From contig JASBTQ010000001.1 in assembly GCA_030148335.1 (NCBI GenBank), positions 25,793 to 89,792 on the forward strand: 64,000 nucleotides of DNA, given 5' to 3'. The notes under the pieces were generated by a model. It was not told where the DNA came from and searched no databases. It saw only the letters and a program-made list of their open reading frames with translations. The position numbers were made by a program, and so were the translations under genes. Of the stretch, positions 16,402-26,728 are shown in pieces. Numbering within the stretch: position 1 is the first letter of the stretch; each line of letters starts with the position of its first letter. The DNA comes from Allomuricauda sp. (GTDB taxonomy: Bacteria; Bacteroidota; Bacteroidia; Flavobacteriales; Flavobacteriaceae).

Positions 16402-18381
16402 CTAATCAACATTATCGTGCAAAAATGAGTTGTTGGAACGCAACTGTAGATCATCGTTGCTATCCTCCCCCAATGTGGTCCTCGACACTTTCTGCTCCTT
16501 CGGAACATCGTTCAGATCCACACCTTGGCGCTTGTATGCCGGTTGTTTCTCGATTTCGTCTATACTGTTCCTGTTGTTCTGAAACTTATAGTTGAAATTT
16601 TTCAGTTTTCTTCGGCGCTCGTCCGCCCTATCCTTCAGAAGTTCACTGATGGAACTGTTGAAAGGATCCAGGTTGTCCGCAGTCTCTTCTTTTTGGTTGG
16701 ACGCCTCGACCTTCAAGGTCTTTTTCTCGAAGACGAGTTCGTTTTCCACCAATTTGGGTTCGTGGGTCTCGGCCATGGACTTGGCTCCCGTCAATTTGGT
16801 CTCCAGTTCCATATATTCTTCCAGATTGTAGCGGGTCTCCCCTTGGTTTTTATATTCCAAAACAGGTTTTACCTCTACATATTCATTCACCCTCACATCT
16901 CCAATGCCATCATCCAGATTGAAAGTGATCGTGTGTTCCCTTTCATCCTCTTCTTCCTCTACTTCATTGTTAAGGGGCATATCAAAACTCAAGGCAAATT
17001 GGTCTTCCTGCGACTTGGGAGCAACCACTTCGGGCTCCACCACCTCTATATTATTGATGATATTTTTGGCTTCGATGATGATAAAGTCGTCCTCCACATA
17101 TTCAGGTACCACTTCTTCATAAAAGACATTGAAGTTCCGGATATAGCTTGTGGTGGGCACCAGATCAGGTTCTTGTGTCTTGGCCTTGGGCACGATACGC
17201 TCCTCCACTTCTTCTTTCATCTCCAGAGTGTGCTTCACCACGGTAGGTTCCGGATCAGGTTCCACAACGGGAACTTTTTCGACCTTTACTTCCTGTACCG
17301 CTGTGGCTTCGGGGGTCAAATCCTGTTGTGCGGTCTGCTCGTCCTCCAACGTATAGAACACCTTTTTGGATTCCGTGTTCACTATGTTGTCCTGCTGGTC
17401 CACATTGAAGCCAGTGGCGATCACGGTGACCGCTATGGCCTCGCCCAAGCTTTCATCCTCACCCACACCCATGATGATGTTGGCGCCATGGCCTGCCTCT
17501 ATCTGGATATGATCATTGATCTCACCGATTTCATCGATGGTAATCTCTTGGGAACCGGAAACGATGAGCAGCAGCACATTTTTGGCCCCATGGATCTTGT
17601 TGTCATTCAGCAATGGCGAATCGAGTGCCTTCATAATGGCTTCTGTGGCCCTTGCGGAGCCTGATGCAGCAGCAGAGCCCATGATGGCCGTTCCACTGTT
17701 GGAAAGCACGGTCTTGGCATCCCTAAGGTCAATGTTCTGTGTGTAATGGTGCGTGATGACTTCTGCGATACCCCTTGCCGCAGTGGCCAACACTTCGTCC
17801 GCCTTTGAGAAGCCGGCCTTAAACCCAAGATTGCCGTACACCTCACGGAGTTTGTTGTTATTGATCACGATGAGCGAATCCACGTTCGCCCGCAATTTTT
17901 CTATCCCCAATTGTGCCTGCTTGTTACGCATGGCCCCTTCAAACTGGAACGGGATGGTAACGATGCCCACGGTAAGGATGTCCAGTTCCTTGGCCAATTT
18001 GGCAAGAATGGGTGCGGCCCCGGTACCGGTTCCCCCTCCCATACCTGCGGTGATGAAGGCCATTTTGGTATTATGTCCCAACATGCCCTTGATCTCTTCC
18101 ATGCTTTCCAGGGCAGCCTGCTCCCCTACATCGGGGTTGGCCCCAGCGCCAAGACCTTCGGTGAGGGAGACCCCCAACTGGATCTTGTTGGGCACAGAAC
18201 TGTTCTGCAGGGCTTGGGCATCGGTGTTGCAGATCACGAAATCCACTCCATTGATCCCTGCCTGGAACATATGGTTGATGGCGTTGCTACCGCCGCCGCC
18301 TACTCCTATTACCTTTATTACGTTGCTTTTGTTCTTGGGCAAATCAAAAGCTATATTGTCAAATTCAGTGTTCTTGCTCAT
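16402..18381 (-). CDS. ftsZ: Cell division protein FtsZ with long acidic linker
   Basis: FtsZ is the tubulin-like GTPase that forms the Z-ring. The GTPase and polymerisation core occupies about residues 15-335, with the tubulin signature GGGTGTG near 112-118 and the T7-loop region near 210. Then comes an unusually long, acidic, Glu/Val-rich linker (about 340-610), a motif IEKQPAYKRQ that resembles the conserved C-terminal peptide binding FtsA, and about 40 further residues. At 659 residues it is far longer than the 380-400 of most bacteria; long linkers are known in Bacteroidota. It is the last gene of the dcw cluster, 29 bases after ftsA. Confidence 0.96.
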   Translation of the reverse strand: MSKNTEFDNIAFDLPKNKSNVIKVIGVGGGGSNAINHMFQAGINGVDFVICNTDAQALQNSSVPNKIQLGVSLTEGLGAGANPDVGEQAALESMEEIKGMLGHNTKMAFITAGMGGGTGTGAAPILAKLAKELDILTVGIVTIPFQFEGAMRNKQAQLGIEKLRANVDSLIVINNNKLREVYGNLGFKAGFSKADEVLATAARGIAEVITHHYTQNIDLRDAKTVLSNSGTAIMGSAAASGSARATEAIMKALDSPLLNDNKIHGAKNVLLLIVSGSQEITIDEIGEINDHIQIEAGHGANIIMGVGEDESLGEAIAVTVIATGFNVDQQDNIVNTESKKVFYTLEDEQTAQQDLTPEATAVQEVKVEKVPVVEPDPEPTVVKHTLEMKEEVEERIVPKAKTQEPDLVPTTSYIRNFNVFYEEVVPEYVEDDFIIIEAKNIINNIEVVEPEVVAPKSQEDQFALSFDMPLNNEVEEEEDEREHTITFNLDDGIGDVRVNEYVEVKPVLEYKNQGETRYNLEEYMELETKLTGAKSMAETHEPKLVENELVFEKKTLKVEASNQKEETADNLDPFNSSISELLKDRADERRRKLKNFNYKFQNNRNSIDEIEKQPAYKRQGVDLNDVPKEQKVSRTTLGEDSNDDLQLRSNNSFLHDNVD

Positions 18382-18410
18382 GACAGTTGTGTTTCGTTAA
18401 TGGGGTTATA

Positions 18411-19742
18411 TTATTCTGCATTGTCCAAAAAGTCCTTCAACTTCTCGGACCATTTGTCAAAAATGGATTTTCTTTCCTTGTGTGAGGTCATGGTGGCTTC
18501 CGCCCCTACATGTTCCTGCTCCACCAACACCTTTTCCTCTTTTTGCACTTCTTCCTGTTGATCTACCACTTTGCCCAAGGTTTTGGACTCCAAGGCGTTC
18601 ATCAACAGTCCTACCGCTGTTGCATATAACGGACTGGCAATTTCCTCATCGGAATCGCCTGCCAAATGTTCGTTGGGATAGCCGATTCGGGTGTCCATCC
18701 CAGTGATATACTCCACCAATTGTTTCAAGTGTTTCAATTGGCTTCCCCCACCGGTCAATACGATTCCAGCGATCAATTTTTTCTTTTGGTCTTCATGGCC
18801 ATAGTTTTTGATCTCCACATAGACCTGCTCTATGATCTCCACCACTCTTGCATGGATAATCTTGGAGAGGTTTTTCAAGGTGATCTCCTTGGGCTCCCTA
18901 CCCCTCAGACCTGGAATGGAGACAATCTCGTTGTCCTTGTTCTCGCCCGGCCATGCGGAACCGAATTTGATCTTCAACAGTTCGGCCTGCTTTTCGATGA
19001 TGGAACAGCCTTCTTTGATGTCTTCGGTGATCACGTTGCCCCCAAAAGGGATAACGGAGGTATGGCGAATGATCCCATCCTTGAAAATGGCAAGGTCCGT
19101 GGTTCCGCCACCTATATCGATAAGGGCAACGCCCGCTTCTTTTTCCTCTTGGCTCAGAACGGCTTCGGCAGAGGCCAAAGGCTCCAAGGTGATGTTGCCC
19201 AGGTCCAGTCCGGCACTCTTGATACACCTTCCTATGTTCTTGATGGATGACACCTGACCGACCACTACATGGAAATTGGCCTCCAAACGGCCGCCGTACA
19301 TTCCCTTGGGTTCCTTTATTTCGGACTGGCCGTCCACTTTGTATTCCTGTGGCAATACATGGATGATCTCCTCTCCGGGAAGCATGACCAGTTTATAGAC
19401 TTGGTTGCAAAGCCTGTCCAGATCGTCATTGTTGATGACTTCCTCGGAATTTGGCCTGGTGATGTAGTCACTGTGCTGAAGGCTGCGTATGTGCTGTCCG
19501 GCAATGCCCACGACAACCGAACCTATCTTTAGGCCAGAGTTCAGTTCTGCCTGCTCCACTGCCTGTTGAATGGAGGAGATGGTCTGTGTGATGTTGTTCA
19601 CCACTCCTCTGTGCACGCCCAGACTTTTGGACTTGCCCATTCCCAGAACCTCAATTTTTCCATACTCGTTCTCCCTACCAATGATCGCTACGATCTTGGT
19701 GGTTCCAATATCCAACCCAACTGAATAATTACCCTGTTCCAT
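18411..19742 (-). CDS. ftsA: Cell division protein FtsA
   Basis: FtsA is the actin-like ATPase that tethers FtsZ filaments to the membrane. The 443-residue product shows the phosphate-1 motif SVGLDIGTTKIVAIIG at 7-22, the phosphate-2 motif VALIDIGGGTTDLAIF near 203-218, and an adenosine motif ILTGGGSQL near 329. The C-terminus, IFDKWSEKLKDFLDNAE, is the expected amphipathic membrane-binding helix. A charged, Gln/Glu-rich spacer precedes it. The gene lies 3 bases after ftsQ and 29 before ftsZ. Confidence 0.96.
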   Translation of the reverse strand: MEQGNYSVGLDIGTTKIVAIIGRENEYGKIEVLGMGKSKSLGVHRGVVNNITQTISSIQQAVEQAELNSGLKIGSVVVGIAGQHIRSLQHSDYITRPNSEEVINNDDLDRLCNQVYKLVMLPGEEIIHVLPQEYKVDGQSEIKEPKGMYGGRLEANFHVVVGQVSSIKNIGRCIKSAGLDLGNITLEPLASAEAVLSQEEKEAGVALIDIGGGTTDLAIFKDGIIRHTSVIPFGGNVITEDIKEGCSIIEKQAELLKIKFGSAWPGENKDNEIVSIPGLRGREPKEITLKNLSKIIHARVVEIIEQVYVEIKNYGHEDQKKKLIAGIVLTGGGSQLKHLKQLVEYITGMDTRIGYPNEHLAGDSDEEIASPLYATAVGLLMNALESKTLGKVVDQQEEVQKEEKVLVEQEHVGAEATMTSHKERKSIFDKWSEKLKDFLDNAE

Positions 19743-19745
19743 ATC

Positions 19746-20465
19746 TTATATTTTGGTGCAAACCACTTGATTGTTGAACTCCAAACTCACTATTGCATAA
19801 TCTTCCAAGGAATTGTCCTTGGCCGCCTTAGCATAGAAAGCCATAAAATTCTTGAACTTTGTATTTAGATTGTCCACTCCCCCCAAATTCACCACAAAGT
19901 TTTCCATGCGGAATTTGAGTTGGTAGTTTCCTTCTTCTTCAATGTGTATCCCGATGACGTTTTTCCTGAGAAAATCATCTTCGTTGATATAGTTGAGGAT
20001 CACATACGCGTCCTCAAGGGTCCTGCCCGTAATTTTACCCGTGATGATGGGCACCCTTGCCGAATGTTGCTTGGACAATGGCATGCGCTCTCCCAAATCA
20101 TCCAAATAAAATTTGGAGACCCCTTCTACTCTTCCAATCGGTTTACGCTGAACAATCTTCGAGATAAGTTCCCCGTTTACAGTAAGATAGACTTGGGCGT
20201 TTTTCACCATATCGTTGGACAGAATTACCTCCTCTATGGTATTCAAAACTAATTGTTCTTTGGCCCTATTTTTTAAGGGCCCGTAATTTTGTATTAACAA
20301 TTTATTAACCGCATCCTCAGTCAAGTACAAATTGTTGTCACCCACAAATTTAACCGAGACATCTTCCACCTTCCTTTTTTTGCTCCGTTGATCGGCAAAA
20401 CCGTAAAGTGCAATTACGGCAACCGACAAAAATGCCAATTTGATGTAATTCCAATTAACCCGCAT
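19746..20465 (-). CDS. ftsQ: Cell division protein FtsQ
   Basis: The 239-residue protein has a short cytoplasmic N-terminus, one membrane segment (about 9-23, IKLAFLSVAVIALYGFA) and a periplasmic POTRA-like region containing FVGDNNLYLTEDAVNKLL, followed by the beta domain with GRVEGVSKFYLDDLGERMPLS. FtsQ links early and late divisome proteins. Sequence conservation is low in this family, so position between murC and ftsA is a major part of the evidence. It overlaps murC by 11 bases. Confidence 0.9.
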   Translation of the reverse strand: MRVNWNYIKLAFLSVAVIALYGFADQRSKKRKVEDVSVKFVGDNNLYLTEDAVNKLLIQNYGPLKNRAKEQLVLNTIEEVILSNDMVKNAQVYLTVNGELISKIVQRKPIGRVEGVSKFYLDDLGERMPLSKQHSARVPIITGKITGRTLEDAYVILNYINEDDFLRKNVIGIHIEEEGNYQLKFRMENFVVNLGGVDNLNTKFKNFMAFYAKAAKDNSLEDYAIVSLEFNNQVVCTKI

Positions 20466-21804
20466 AAGCCAATTCTTTTTTTATTTTGGGCACTTCAAGC
20501 CCAATATCCCCTGCGCCAAGGGCCACTAAAACCCCTGTTTTGCAGTTACTCACTTCTTTTATCAATTCCGCTTTGGGAACCAGTTTTTTATTCGGGCTGT
20601 TTATTTTCTGCAATAGCCAGGTCGATGTGATGCCTTCCATGGGCTCCTCCCTTGCTGGATAGATTTCCAAGAGGATGATCTCATCGAACTGGGAAAGACT
20701 TCGGGCAAAATCGTCCGCAAAGTCCTTGGTCCTTGAAAACAGATGGGGCTGAAAAATCACCGTCACCTTTTCCCCAGGGTGCATCTCACGAATGGCCTGG
20801 TGCACCGCATCAATTTCAGCGGGATGGTGCGCGTAGTCATCAATAAAAACGAAATCCTTTTCCTTGATCTGGTACGAAAACCTACGCTGCACACCCTTGA
20901 ACGTGGCCAAAGCTTCGGCAAGGCGGTGGGGTGGGCAACCCGTTTGCACCGCCATCGCAAAAGCAGCCAATCCATTGAGCAAATTGTGCCTACCCGGCTT
21001 ACCAAAACGGACTTGTTTCAGCACCTCGGAAGGCGTAACGAGATCAAATATGTAGGTTCCTTGTTCAACGTCAATATTTTCAATACAAAAGTCGGAACCG
21101 TCCTCAATGCCAAAGGTGATGCCCTCCATGGGCAATCCTTTTCGCACGAACAGTTTTCCTCCGGGTTTTATCTTTCCTGCAAAATCCCGAAAGGACTGTA
21201 GCAACTCTTCATGGGTGCCATAAATATCCAAGTGGTCGGCATCCATGCTTGTGATGCAGGCCACCGTGGGGTACAATCTCAAAAATGAACGATCGAACTC
21301 ATCGGCCTCCACCACGGAATACTCAGTGCCTTCCTGCACAAAATTGCTGTTGAAATCTTCCGATACCCCTCCCAAAAATGCAGTGAAGGGCAATCCACAT
21401 TCTTTTAGCAAATGTGCCAAAATACATGAAGTGGTCGTTTTGCCATGCGTGCCTGCCACGGCCAAGCAATAGGAATCTTTGGTGATGATGCCCAACACCT
21501 CCGAACGCTTCTTGATGTCGAAACCGTTCGCTTTGTAGAAATTGAGTTCACCATGGGATACGGGGACCGCAGGGGTATAGACCACCAAGGTACCCGGCTG
21601 TTTGAAAATGTCCGGGACCGAAGCGATATCATCCTCAAAATGGACCTGGATGCCCTTTTCCTGAAGCCCATCGGTAATCGGCGTCGGGGTCTTGTCGTAC
21701 CCGGCAACCGGTTTTCCGATAAAATCGAAATAGCGGGCCAGAGCGGACATACCTATGCCTCCTATACCAATAAAATAGACGCTATGTATATCCTTCAGGT
21801 TCAC
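20455..21804 (-). CDS. murC: UDP-N-acetylmuramate-L-alanine ligase
   Basis: MurC adds L-alanine to UDP-MurNAc, the first amino-acid step of peptidoglycan precursor synthesis in the cytoplasm. The 449-residue protein has the N-terminal dinucleotide-type motif [13 protein letters not shown] at 11-23, the ATP loop [10 protein letters not shown] near 116-125, DEFDRSF near 171, and [12 protein letters not shown] near 312-323. It overlaps murG by 4 bases and ftsQ by 11 bases, which suggests translational coupling. Confidence 0.96.
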   Translation of the reverse strand: MNLKDIHSVYFIGIGGIGMSALARYFDFIGKPVAGYDKTPTPITDGLQEKGIQVHFEDDIASVPDIFKQPGTLVVYTPAVPVSHGELNFYKANGFDIKKRSEVLGIITKDSYCLAVAGTHGKTTTSCILAHLLKECGLPFTAFLGGVSEDFNSNFVQEGTEYSVVEADEFDRSFLRLYPTVACITSMDADHLDIYGTHEELLQSFRDFAGKIKPGGKLFVRKGLPMEGITFGIEDGSDFCIENIDVEQGTYIFDLVTPSEVLKQVRFGKPGRHNLLNGLAAFAMAVQTGCPPHRLAEALATFKGVQRRFSYQIKEKDFVFIDDYAHHPAEIDAVHQAIREMHPGEKVTVIFQPHLFSRTKDFADDFARSLSQFDEIILLEIYPAREEPMEGITSTWLLQKINSPNKKLVPKAELIKEVSNCKTGVLVALGAGDIGLEVPKIKKELAYAG

Positions 21805-22889
21805 TTCAGCAATTTTTCAATTTCATCCACTATATGTTCCGTGGCCTTGGGCATGGCCAATTTTTTGATGTTCGTTCCGAGTTGGCTTTGGAGTTCCTTC
21901 GAATCCATCAACTCAGTAAATTTTTGTTCAAATTCGGCATCCAGTTCGCTTTCCCTCAGCATGATGGCAGCTTCCTTGGACACCAGGGCATTTGCATTTT
22001 GGGTCTGATGGTCTTCGGCCACATTGGGCGATGGAATAAAAATCACCGGTTTTCCCACCAAGCAGAGCTCCGAAACCGAACCTGCCCCGGCCCTTGAAAT
22101 GATGACGTCCGCAGCAACATAGGCCAAGTCCATCCGATTGACGAAGGCCAATACTTTCACCGCACCTGAATCATATTTCTTGTACTCATCGTAATACAGT
22201 TTGCCACACTGCCAAAGCACTTGCAGGCCCTGTCCTTCCAAAAATTTCGACTCTTTCCCCACCAATTGGTTGATGCGTCTGGCACCCAGACTGCCTCCCA
22301 AGATCAGGAGGGTCTTCTTGCCCGCATCCAACCCAAAGAAACCAAGGGCCTCTTCTTTGTCCGATTTCTGGGCCACCAAATCTATCCGGACGGGGTTTCC
22401 TGTCTTCACGATCTTTTCCTTTGGAAAAAACCGTTCCATACCATCATAGGCCACACATATTTTCTCGGCCTTGCCCGCCAGTAGTTTGTTCGTGATGCCC
22501 GCAAAGGAGTTCTGCTCCTGCAGCACACAGGGAATGCCCGCACTGGCCGCCATCCGCAACAATGGGCCACTGGCAAAGCCTCCCGTGCCTATGGCCACAT
22601 GGGGCTTGAACTGCTTCACTATTTTTCTGGCTTCCAACAAACTACTTATCACTTTAAAGGGAAACATGAGATTTTTCAATGTCAGTTTCCGTTGTATTCC
22701 ACTTATCCACAAACCCTTGATCTCATATCCGGCCTGTGGCACTTTTTCCATCTCCATTTTATCCTTGGCCCCTACGAACAGGAACTTGGCATCTGGATGC
22801 CTTTTCTTCAGCTCGTTGGCTATGGCCACCGCGGGATAGATATGTCCTCCCGTGCCTCCTCCAGAAAGTATGAACCTATAATTGCCCAC
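21801..22889 (-). CDS. murG: UDP-GlcNAc-undecaprenyl-PP-MurNAc-pentapeptide transferase
   Basis: MurG converts lipid I to lipid II on the inner face of the membrane. The 362-residue GT-B enzyme has the glycine loop [17 protein letters not shown] at 8-24, the second loop [11 protein letters not shown] near 194-204, and the donor-binding segment [23 protein letters not shown] near 259-281. The standard length and the overlaps with ftsW (14 bases) and murC (4 bases) place it firmly in the dcw operon. Confidence 0.96.
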   Translation of the reverse strand: MGNYRFILSGGGTGGHIYPAVAIANELKKRHPDAKFLFVGAKDKMEMEKVPQAGYEIKGLWISGIQRKLTLKNLMFPFKVISSLLEARKIVKQFKPHVAIGTGGFASGPLLRMAASAGIPCVLQEQNSFAGITNKLLAGKAEKICVAYDGMERFFPKEKIVKTGNPVRIDLVAQKSDKEEALGFFGLDAGKKTLLILGGSLGARRINQLVGKESKFLEGQGLQVLWQCGKLYYDEYKKYDSGAVKVLAFVNRMDLAYVAADVIISRAGAGSVSELCLVGKPVIFIPSPNVAEDHQTQNANALVSKEAAIMLRESELDAEFEQKFTELMDSKELQSQLGTNIKKLAMPKATEHIVDEIEKLLK

Positions 22890-24081
22890 TCAATACTTCT
22901 AAAGGGTTGGTCTCATCTATATCATAGGATTGCTCCTCCAAATTCTCTGTCTTGTTGCTCGCGCTCAATACGATGCCAATGGCCAAGCAGGTCATCCAAA
23001 TGGAGGTACCCCCCATACTGATCAGTGGCAATGGTTGGCCCGTTACCGGGAACAATTGCACCACTACGGCCATATTGATGAAGGCCTGGAACACAATGGG
23101 CAGCCCGACCCCGATCACCAACAGTTTTGAAAATACCGTTTTGGCCGAGTGTGCCACCACCACGATCCGGAACAACAACAAGAGGTAAAAGAACAACAAG
23201 GCTCCTCCACCCAACAATCCATATTCTTCTATAATGATCGCAAAGATGAAATCCGAGGTACTCTGCGACAACATATTTTTCATGACGCTCTTTCCGGCAC
23301 CTTTGCCCACTACACCCCCTTCGGCGATGGCTATCTGGGCCAAAGTAAGCTGGTGCAAATCGTCCTTGTCCGCCTGTTCTGGATGGAGAAAGGTCTCTAT
23401 CCTTGATTTCCATGTACCTGCCCTGTCCGGCAACACCTCGGGTGCCTTGAAGAGCACGAACATGAACATACCTCCCAAAACGATTCCCGTGCCCACCATG
23501 ACAAACAGGTATTTTAGCGGATATCCACCCAAAAAGCACAGCACCAACACCATAAAACAGATGATGGCCGCCGTTGAAAAGTTTTCGGGCAAAATGAGCA
23601 ACACCACCAAGGCCGCTGGGAGCCAAAGTGGCAATATACTTTCCTTGAAAGTAATCTTGACGTCCTTGATCTTGGTCAAATACCGGGCTATCCATATCAT
23701 CAATACCACAGAGGCCAAAGTGGATGTCTGGAAATTGACCCCCACAAAAGGGATTTTGATCCAACGATTTGCCGTTACACCGCCAATTTCCGTTTCCACG
23801 GTCAAGGTGTAACCCAACAAGATCAACACAATGGGCAGGGCAATGATGGAAAGCCCCTTAAAGTAATGGGTAGGGATCTTATGGATGGCATAAATGATCC
23901 CAAAGCCCAAGAACAGGAGCACGGCATGCTTCACCAGGTGCCCAAATGTGGTCCCATCATCGTTCACAAACACCAAATTGGTACTTGCGCTATAAACGGG
24001 CAAAAATGAGAAAAGGGCCAAAAGGGCCACTACGCCCCAGATGGCTTTATCACCTTTCAGATTTTTGATTATGGCCAACAC
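22876..24081 (-). CDS. ftsW: Septal peptidoglycan polymerase FtsW (SEDS family)
   Basis: The 401-residue membrane protein has about ten transmembrane segments and SEDS-family signatures: [20 protein letters not shown] near 159-178, the extracellular loop with [12 protein letters not shown] and [14 protein letters not shown] near 249-262, and the C-terminal [13 protein letters not shown] near 345-357. It polymerises glycan strands at the septum with the FtsI-type transpeptidase encoded upstream. It starts 3 bases after murD and overlaps murG by 14 bases. Confidence 0.95.
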   Translation of the reverse strand: MLAIIKNLKGDKAIWGVVALLALFSFLPVYSASTNLVFVNDDGTTFGHLVKHAVLLFLGFGIIYAIHKIPTHYFKGLSIIALPIVLILLGYTLTVETEIGGVTANRWIKIPFVGVNFQTSTLASVVLMIWIARYLTKIKDVKITFKESILPLWLPAALVVLLILPENFSTAAIICFMVLVLCFLGGYPLKYLFVMVGTGIVLGGMFMFVLFKAPEVLPDRAGTWKSRIETFLHPEQADKDDLHQLTLAQIAIAEGGVVGKGAGKSVMKNMLSQSTSDFIFAIIIEEYGLLGGGALLFFYLLLLFRIVVVAHSAKTVFSKLLVIGVGLPIVFQAFINMAVVVQLFPVTGQPLPLISMGGTSIWMTCLAIGIVLSASNKTENLEEQSYDIDETNPLEVLSGQL

Positions 24082-24084
24082 GTT

Positions 24085-25419
24085 CTACAAATTTTTGATT
24101 GCTGCTTTAAATTGATCTCCCCTATCTTCATAGTTCTTGAAAAGGTCAAAACTGGCACAGGCCGGTGACAATAGGACAGCATCTCCCCGTTCCGCGATCT
24201 TATAGGCCACTTTGACCGCTTCCTCCATGGAATAGGTCTCCACCATCAGGTCTATCACATTGCCAAAAGACTCCTTCAATTTGGTATTGTCCATGCCCAA
24301 ACAGATAATGGCCTTTACCTTCTCCCTTACCAGCGGCATCAACTCCGCATAGTCGTTTCCTTTGTCCACTCCGCCCGCAATCCAAACAATGGGCTTTTTT
24401 ATACCGTCCAGTGCATAGAAGGTGGCATTGACATTGGTCGCCTTGGAATCGTTGATGTACTCCACATGGTTGATCTTCAACACCTTTTCCAGCCTATGGG
24501 GCACTCCCTGAAAGGACTGGATGCTCTGGCGAATGGTCTCTTTTCTGACCTTCACCAAGAGGGCGGCCATGCTTGCGGCCATAGTGTTCTTTACGTTGTG
24601 CTGCCCTTCCAAGGCCAAAATATCTGTACTCATTTCCAAGGTTTTATGTTCTAATTTTATTTGTATCGTTTTATCCTCCAACCAGGCTCCTTCCTCCAGT
24701 TTTTTCTTGACCGAAAAAGGGACCAATTTGGATTGAACAGGGTTTTTCTTTAACCAACTTTCCATGACCTCATCATCGGCGTCATAGATCAGGTAATCGT
24801 TTTCATCTTGATTCATGACGATGCGGAACTTGGAGGCGATATAGTTTTCAAATTTGTACTCATATCGGTCCAAATGGTCCGGGGTGATGTTGGTGATCAC
24901 GGCAATGTGCGGTTTGAAATCCACAATGCCATCCAACTGAAAACTGCTGATCTCCAACACGTACTGATCCATATCTTTCTCAGCCACCATTTTGGCAAAG
25001 CTGTCACCGATGTTTCCTGCCATACCCACGTTCAGTCCACCTTCTTTTAAAAGATGATAGGTCATCATCGTGGTCGTGGTCTTCCCATTGCTTCCAGTGA
25101 TTCCGATGAGGGTCGCATCGGTATATTTTGATGCAAACTCTATTTCCGAAATGACCGGAATGCCTTTGGCAACAAGTGCTTTCACCAATGGTGCCTTATC
25201 GGGAATGCCCGGGCTTTTCATCACCACATCGGCATTCAAAATCTTGGCCTCCGTGTGATCGCCAGATTCCCATTCAATCTCAAAATGTTCAAGAACTTCT
25301 TTATATTTCTCTTTGATCTCGCCTTTGTCCGAAACAAAGACCTCAAATCCTTTTTGCTGCCCCAAAATGGCGGTTCCCACACCACTTTCTCCTCCTCCAA
25401 GTATCACTAAGCGGCCCAT
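24085..25419 (-). CDS. murD: UDP-N-acetylmuramoylalanine-D-glutamate ligase
   Basis: MurD adds D-glutamate to UDP-MurNAc-L-Ala. The 444-residue protein has the N-terminal loop LGGGESGVGTAILG at 7-20, the ATP loop ITGSNGKTTTTMM near 109-121, NITPDHLDRY near 179, NDSKATNVNAT near 317-327 and WIAGGVDKGNDY near 340. It directly follows mraY with no spacer and lies 3 bases before ftsW. Confidence 0.96.
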   Translation of the reverse strand: MGRLVILGGGESGVGTAILGQQKGFEVFVSDKGEIKEKYKEVLEHFEIEWESGDHTEAKILNADVVMKSPGIPDKAPLVKALVAKGIPVISEIEFASKYTDATLIGITGSNGKTTTTMMTYHLLKEGGLNVGMAGNIGDSFAKMVAEKDMDQYVLEISSFQLDGIVDFKPHIAVITNITPDHLDRYEYKFENYIASKFRIVMNQDENDYLIYDADDEVMESWLKKNPVQSKLVPFSVKKKLEEGAWLEDKTIQIKLEHKTLEMSTDILALEGQHNVKNTMAASMAALLVKVRKETIRQSIQSFQGVPHRLEKVLKINHVEYINDSKATNVNATFYALDGIKKPIVWIAGGVDKGNDYAELMPLVREKVKAIICLGMDNTKLKESFGNVIDLMVETYSMEEAVKVAYKIAERGDAVLLSPACASFDLFKNYEDRGDQFKAAIKNL

Positions 25420-26640
25420 CTATCTAATTTTTAGCGTGACAATGCTGATGATGGCCAATAAGATCCCTATGATCCAGAACCGCGTCACTATCTTGCTCTC
25501 GTGATATAATTTCTTTTGGTAATGATGGTGCAACGGCGCCATCAGGAATATCCGCTTCCCTTCACCATATTTCTTTTTGGTATGCTTGAAATACCCCACC
25601 TGCAACATCACCGACAGGGACTCGGCAAAGAAGATCCCGCACAATACGGGAATCAGCAATTCCTTCCGCACCATAATGGCTATCACCGCAATGACCCCAC
25701 CAATGGTAAGGCTTCCCGTATCGCCCATAAATACTTGGGCAGGATAGGTATTGTACCATAGAAATCCGACCAGGGCCCCTACAAAAGCGGCAATGAAAAC
25801 CACCAATTCCCCCACTCGGGGCAGGTAGAAAATGTCCAGATAATTTGAAAACTGGATGTTGCCCGAAACCCAGGCAAAGATTCCCAAAGTGAGTACGATG
25901 ATGGCGGACGAACCTGCAGCAAGACCATCAATTCCATCGGTCAGATTGGCTCCATTGGAAACGGCAGTGACAATCAAAATGACCACTGGGACAAAGATGA
26001 GCCACGCATAGTCTTCAACACCTTCGCCCATCCATGAAATGAAATCGGCATAATCCAACTCATTGTTCTTGAAAAAGGGCACATTGGTCCGGACCGCCTT
26101 GGTCTCTTCGCCAAAAACCTTTTCCACTTTGAAATCCTCCGTGATGGTCGTGGTATCTTTCTCCTTGATGGTCACCATGGGATGGAAATAGAGCGTAACA
26201 CCCACGATCAGGCCCAAACCTACTTGGCCCATAACCTTGAATCTTCCCTTAAGTCCTTTTTTGTCCTTTTTGAAAATCTTGATATAATCGTCCACAAACC
26301 CGATGGCCCCCATCCAAATCGTGGTGACGATCAACAGAATCACATAGATATTCTTGATGTCGGCAAACAAGACCACGGGCAATAGGGTGGACATGATGAT
26401 GATCAACCCTCCCATGGTGGGTGTTCCCGCTTTTTGTTGTTGGCCTTCCAGTCCTAGATCACGGATACTTTCCCCGATCTGTTTTTTTTGCAGGAAAAGG
26501 ATGATCCGCTTTCCATATACCATTGCTATCAGAAGAGACAACATCACGGCCATGGCCGCCCTGAAGGTCAAGAACCGAAAAAGGCCCGCACCCGGCAGTT
26601 GGTATTGTTTCTCCAAAAATTCGAACAAGTAGTATAGCAT
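25420..26640 (-). CDS. mraY: Phospho-MurNAc-pentapeptide transferase
   Basis: MraY transfers phospho-MurNAc-pentapeptide to undecaprenyl phosphate, forming lipid I. The 406-residue protein has about ten membrane segments with the catalytic motifs [11 protein letters not shown] near 72-82, [18 protein letters not shown] near 115-132 and [15 protein letters not shown] near 224-238. Between the second and third motifs lies an insert of about 50 charged residues ([20 protein letters not shown]), typical of Bacteroidota MraY and longer than in E. coli. An array of 7-bp repeats lies between murE and this gene. Confidence 0.95.
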   Translation of the reverse strand: MLYYLFEFLEKQYQLPGAGLFRFLTFRAAMAVMLSLLIAMVYGKRIILFLQKKQIGESIRDLGLEGQQQKAGTPTMGGLIIIMSTLLPVVLFADIKNIYVILLIVTTIWMGAIGFVDDYIKIFKKDKKGLKGRFKVMGQVGLGLIVGVTLYFHPMVTIKEKDTTTITEDFKVEKVFGEETKAVRTNVPFFKNNELDYADFISWMGEGVEDYAWLIFVPVVILIVTAVSNGANLTDGIDGLAAGSSAIIVLTLGIFAWVSGNIQFSNYLDIFYLPRVGELVVFIAAFVGALVGFLWYNTYPAQVFMGDTGSLTIGGVIAVIAIMVRKELLIPVLCGIFFAESLSVMLQVGYFKHTKKKYGEGKRIFLMAPLHHHYQKKLYHESKIVTRFWIIGILLAIISIVTLKIR

Positions 26641-26641
26641 A

Positions 26642-26728
26642 TTTTAGACGATAGATATTAGAATCTAGACGTTAGACTTTTTCTTTGTACTTCCCATTTC
26701 GCACTTCACACTTCGTATTTCGAAAATC
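26642..26728. repeat. Degenerate 7-bp-period array between murE and mraY
   Basis: Read on the + strand, five heptads end in TAGA (TTTTAGA, CGATAGA, TATTAGA, ATCTAGA, CGTTAGA; 26642-26676). After a 10-base break come five ending in TTC (GTACTTC, CCATTTC, GCACTTC, ACACTTC, GTATTTC; 26687-26721) and GAAAATC up to the murE stop codon. The phase within each block is exact. Confidence 0.75.

Noticed and set aside
26642..26728. CRISPR-like array
   Set aside because: Units are 7 bases without spacers and no cas genes are near.
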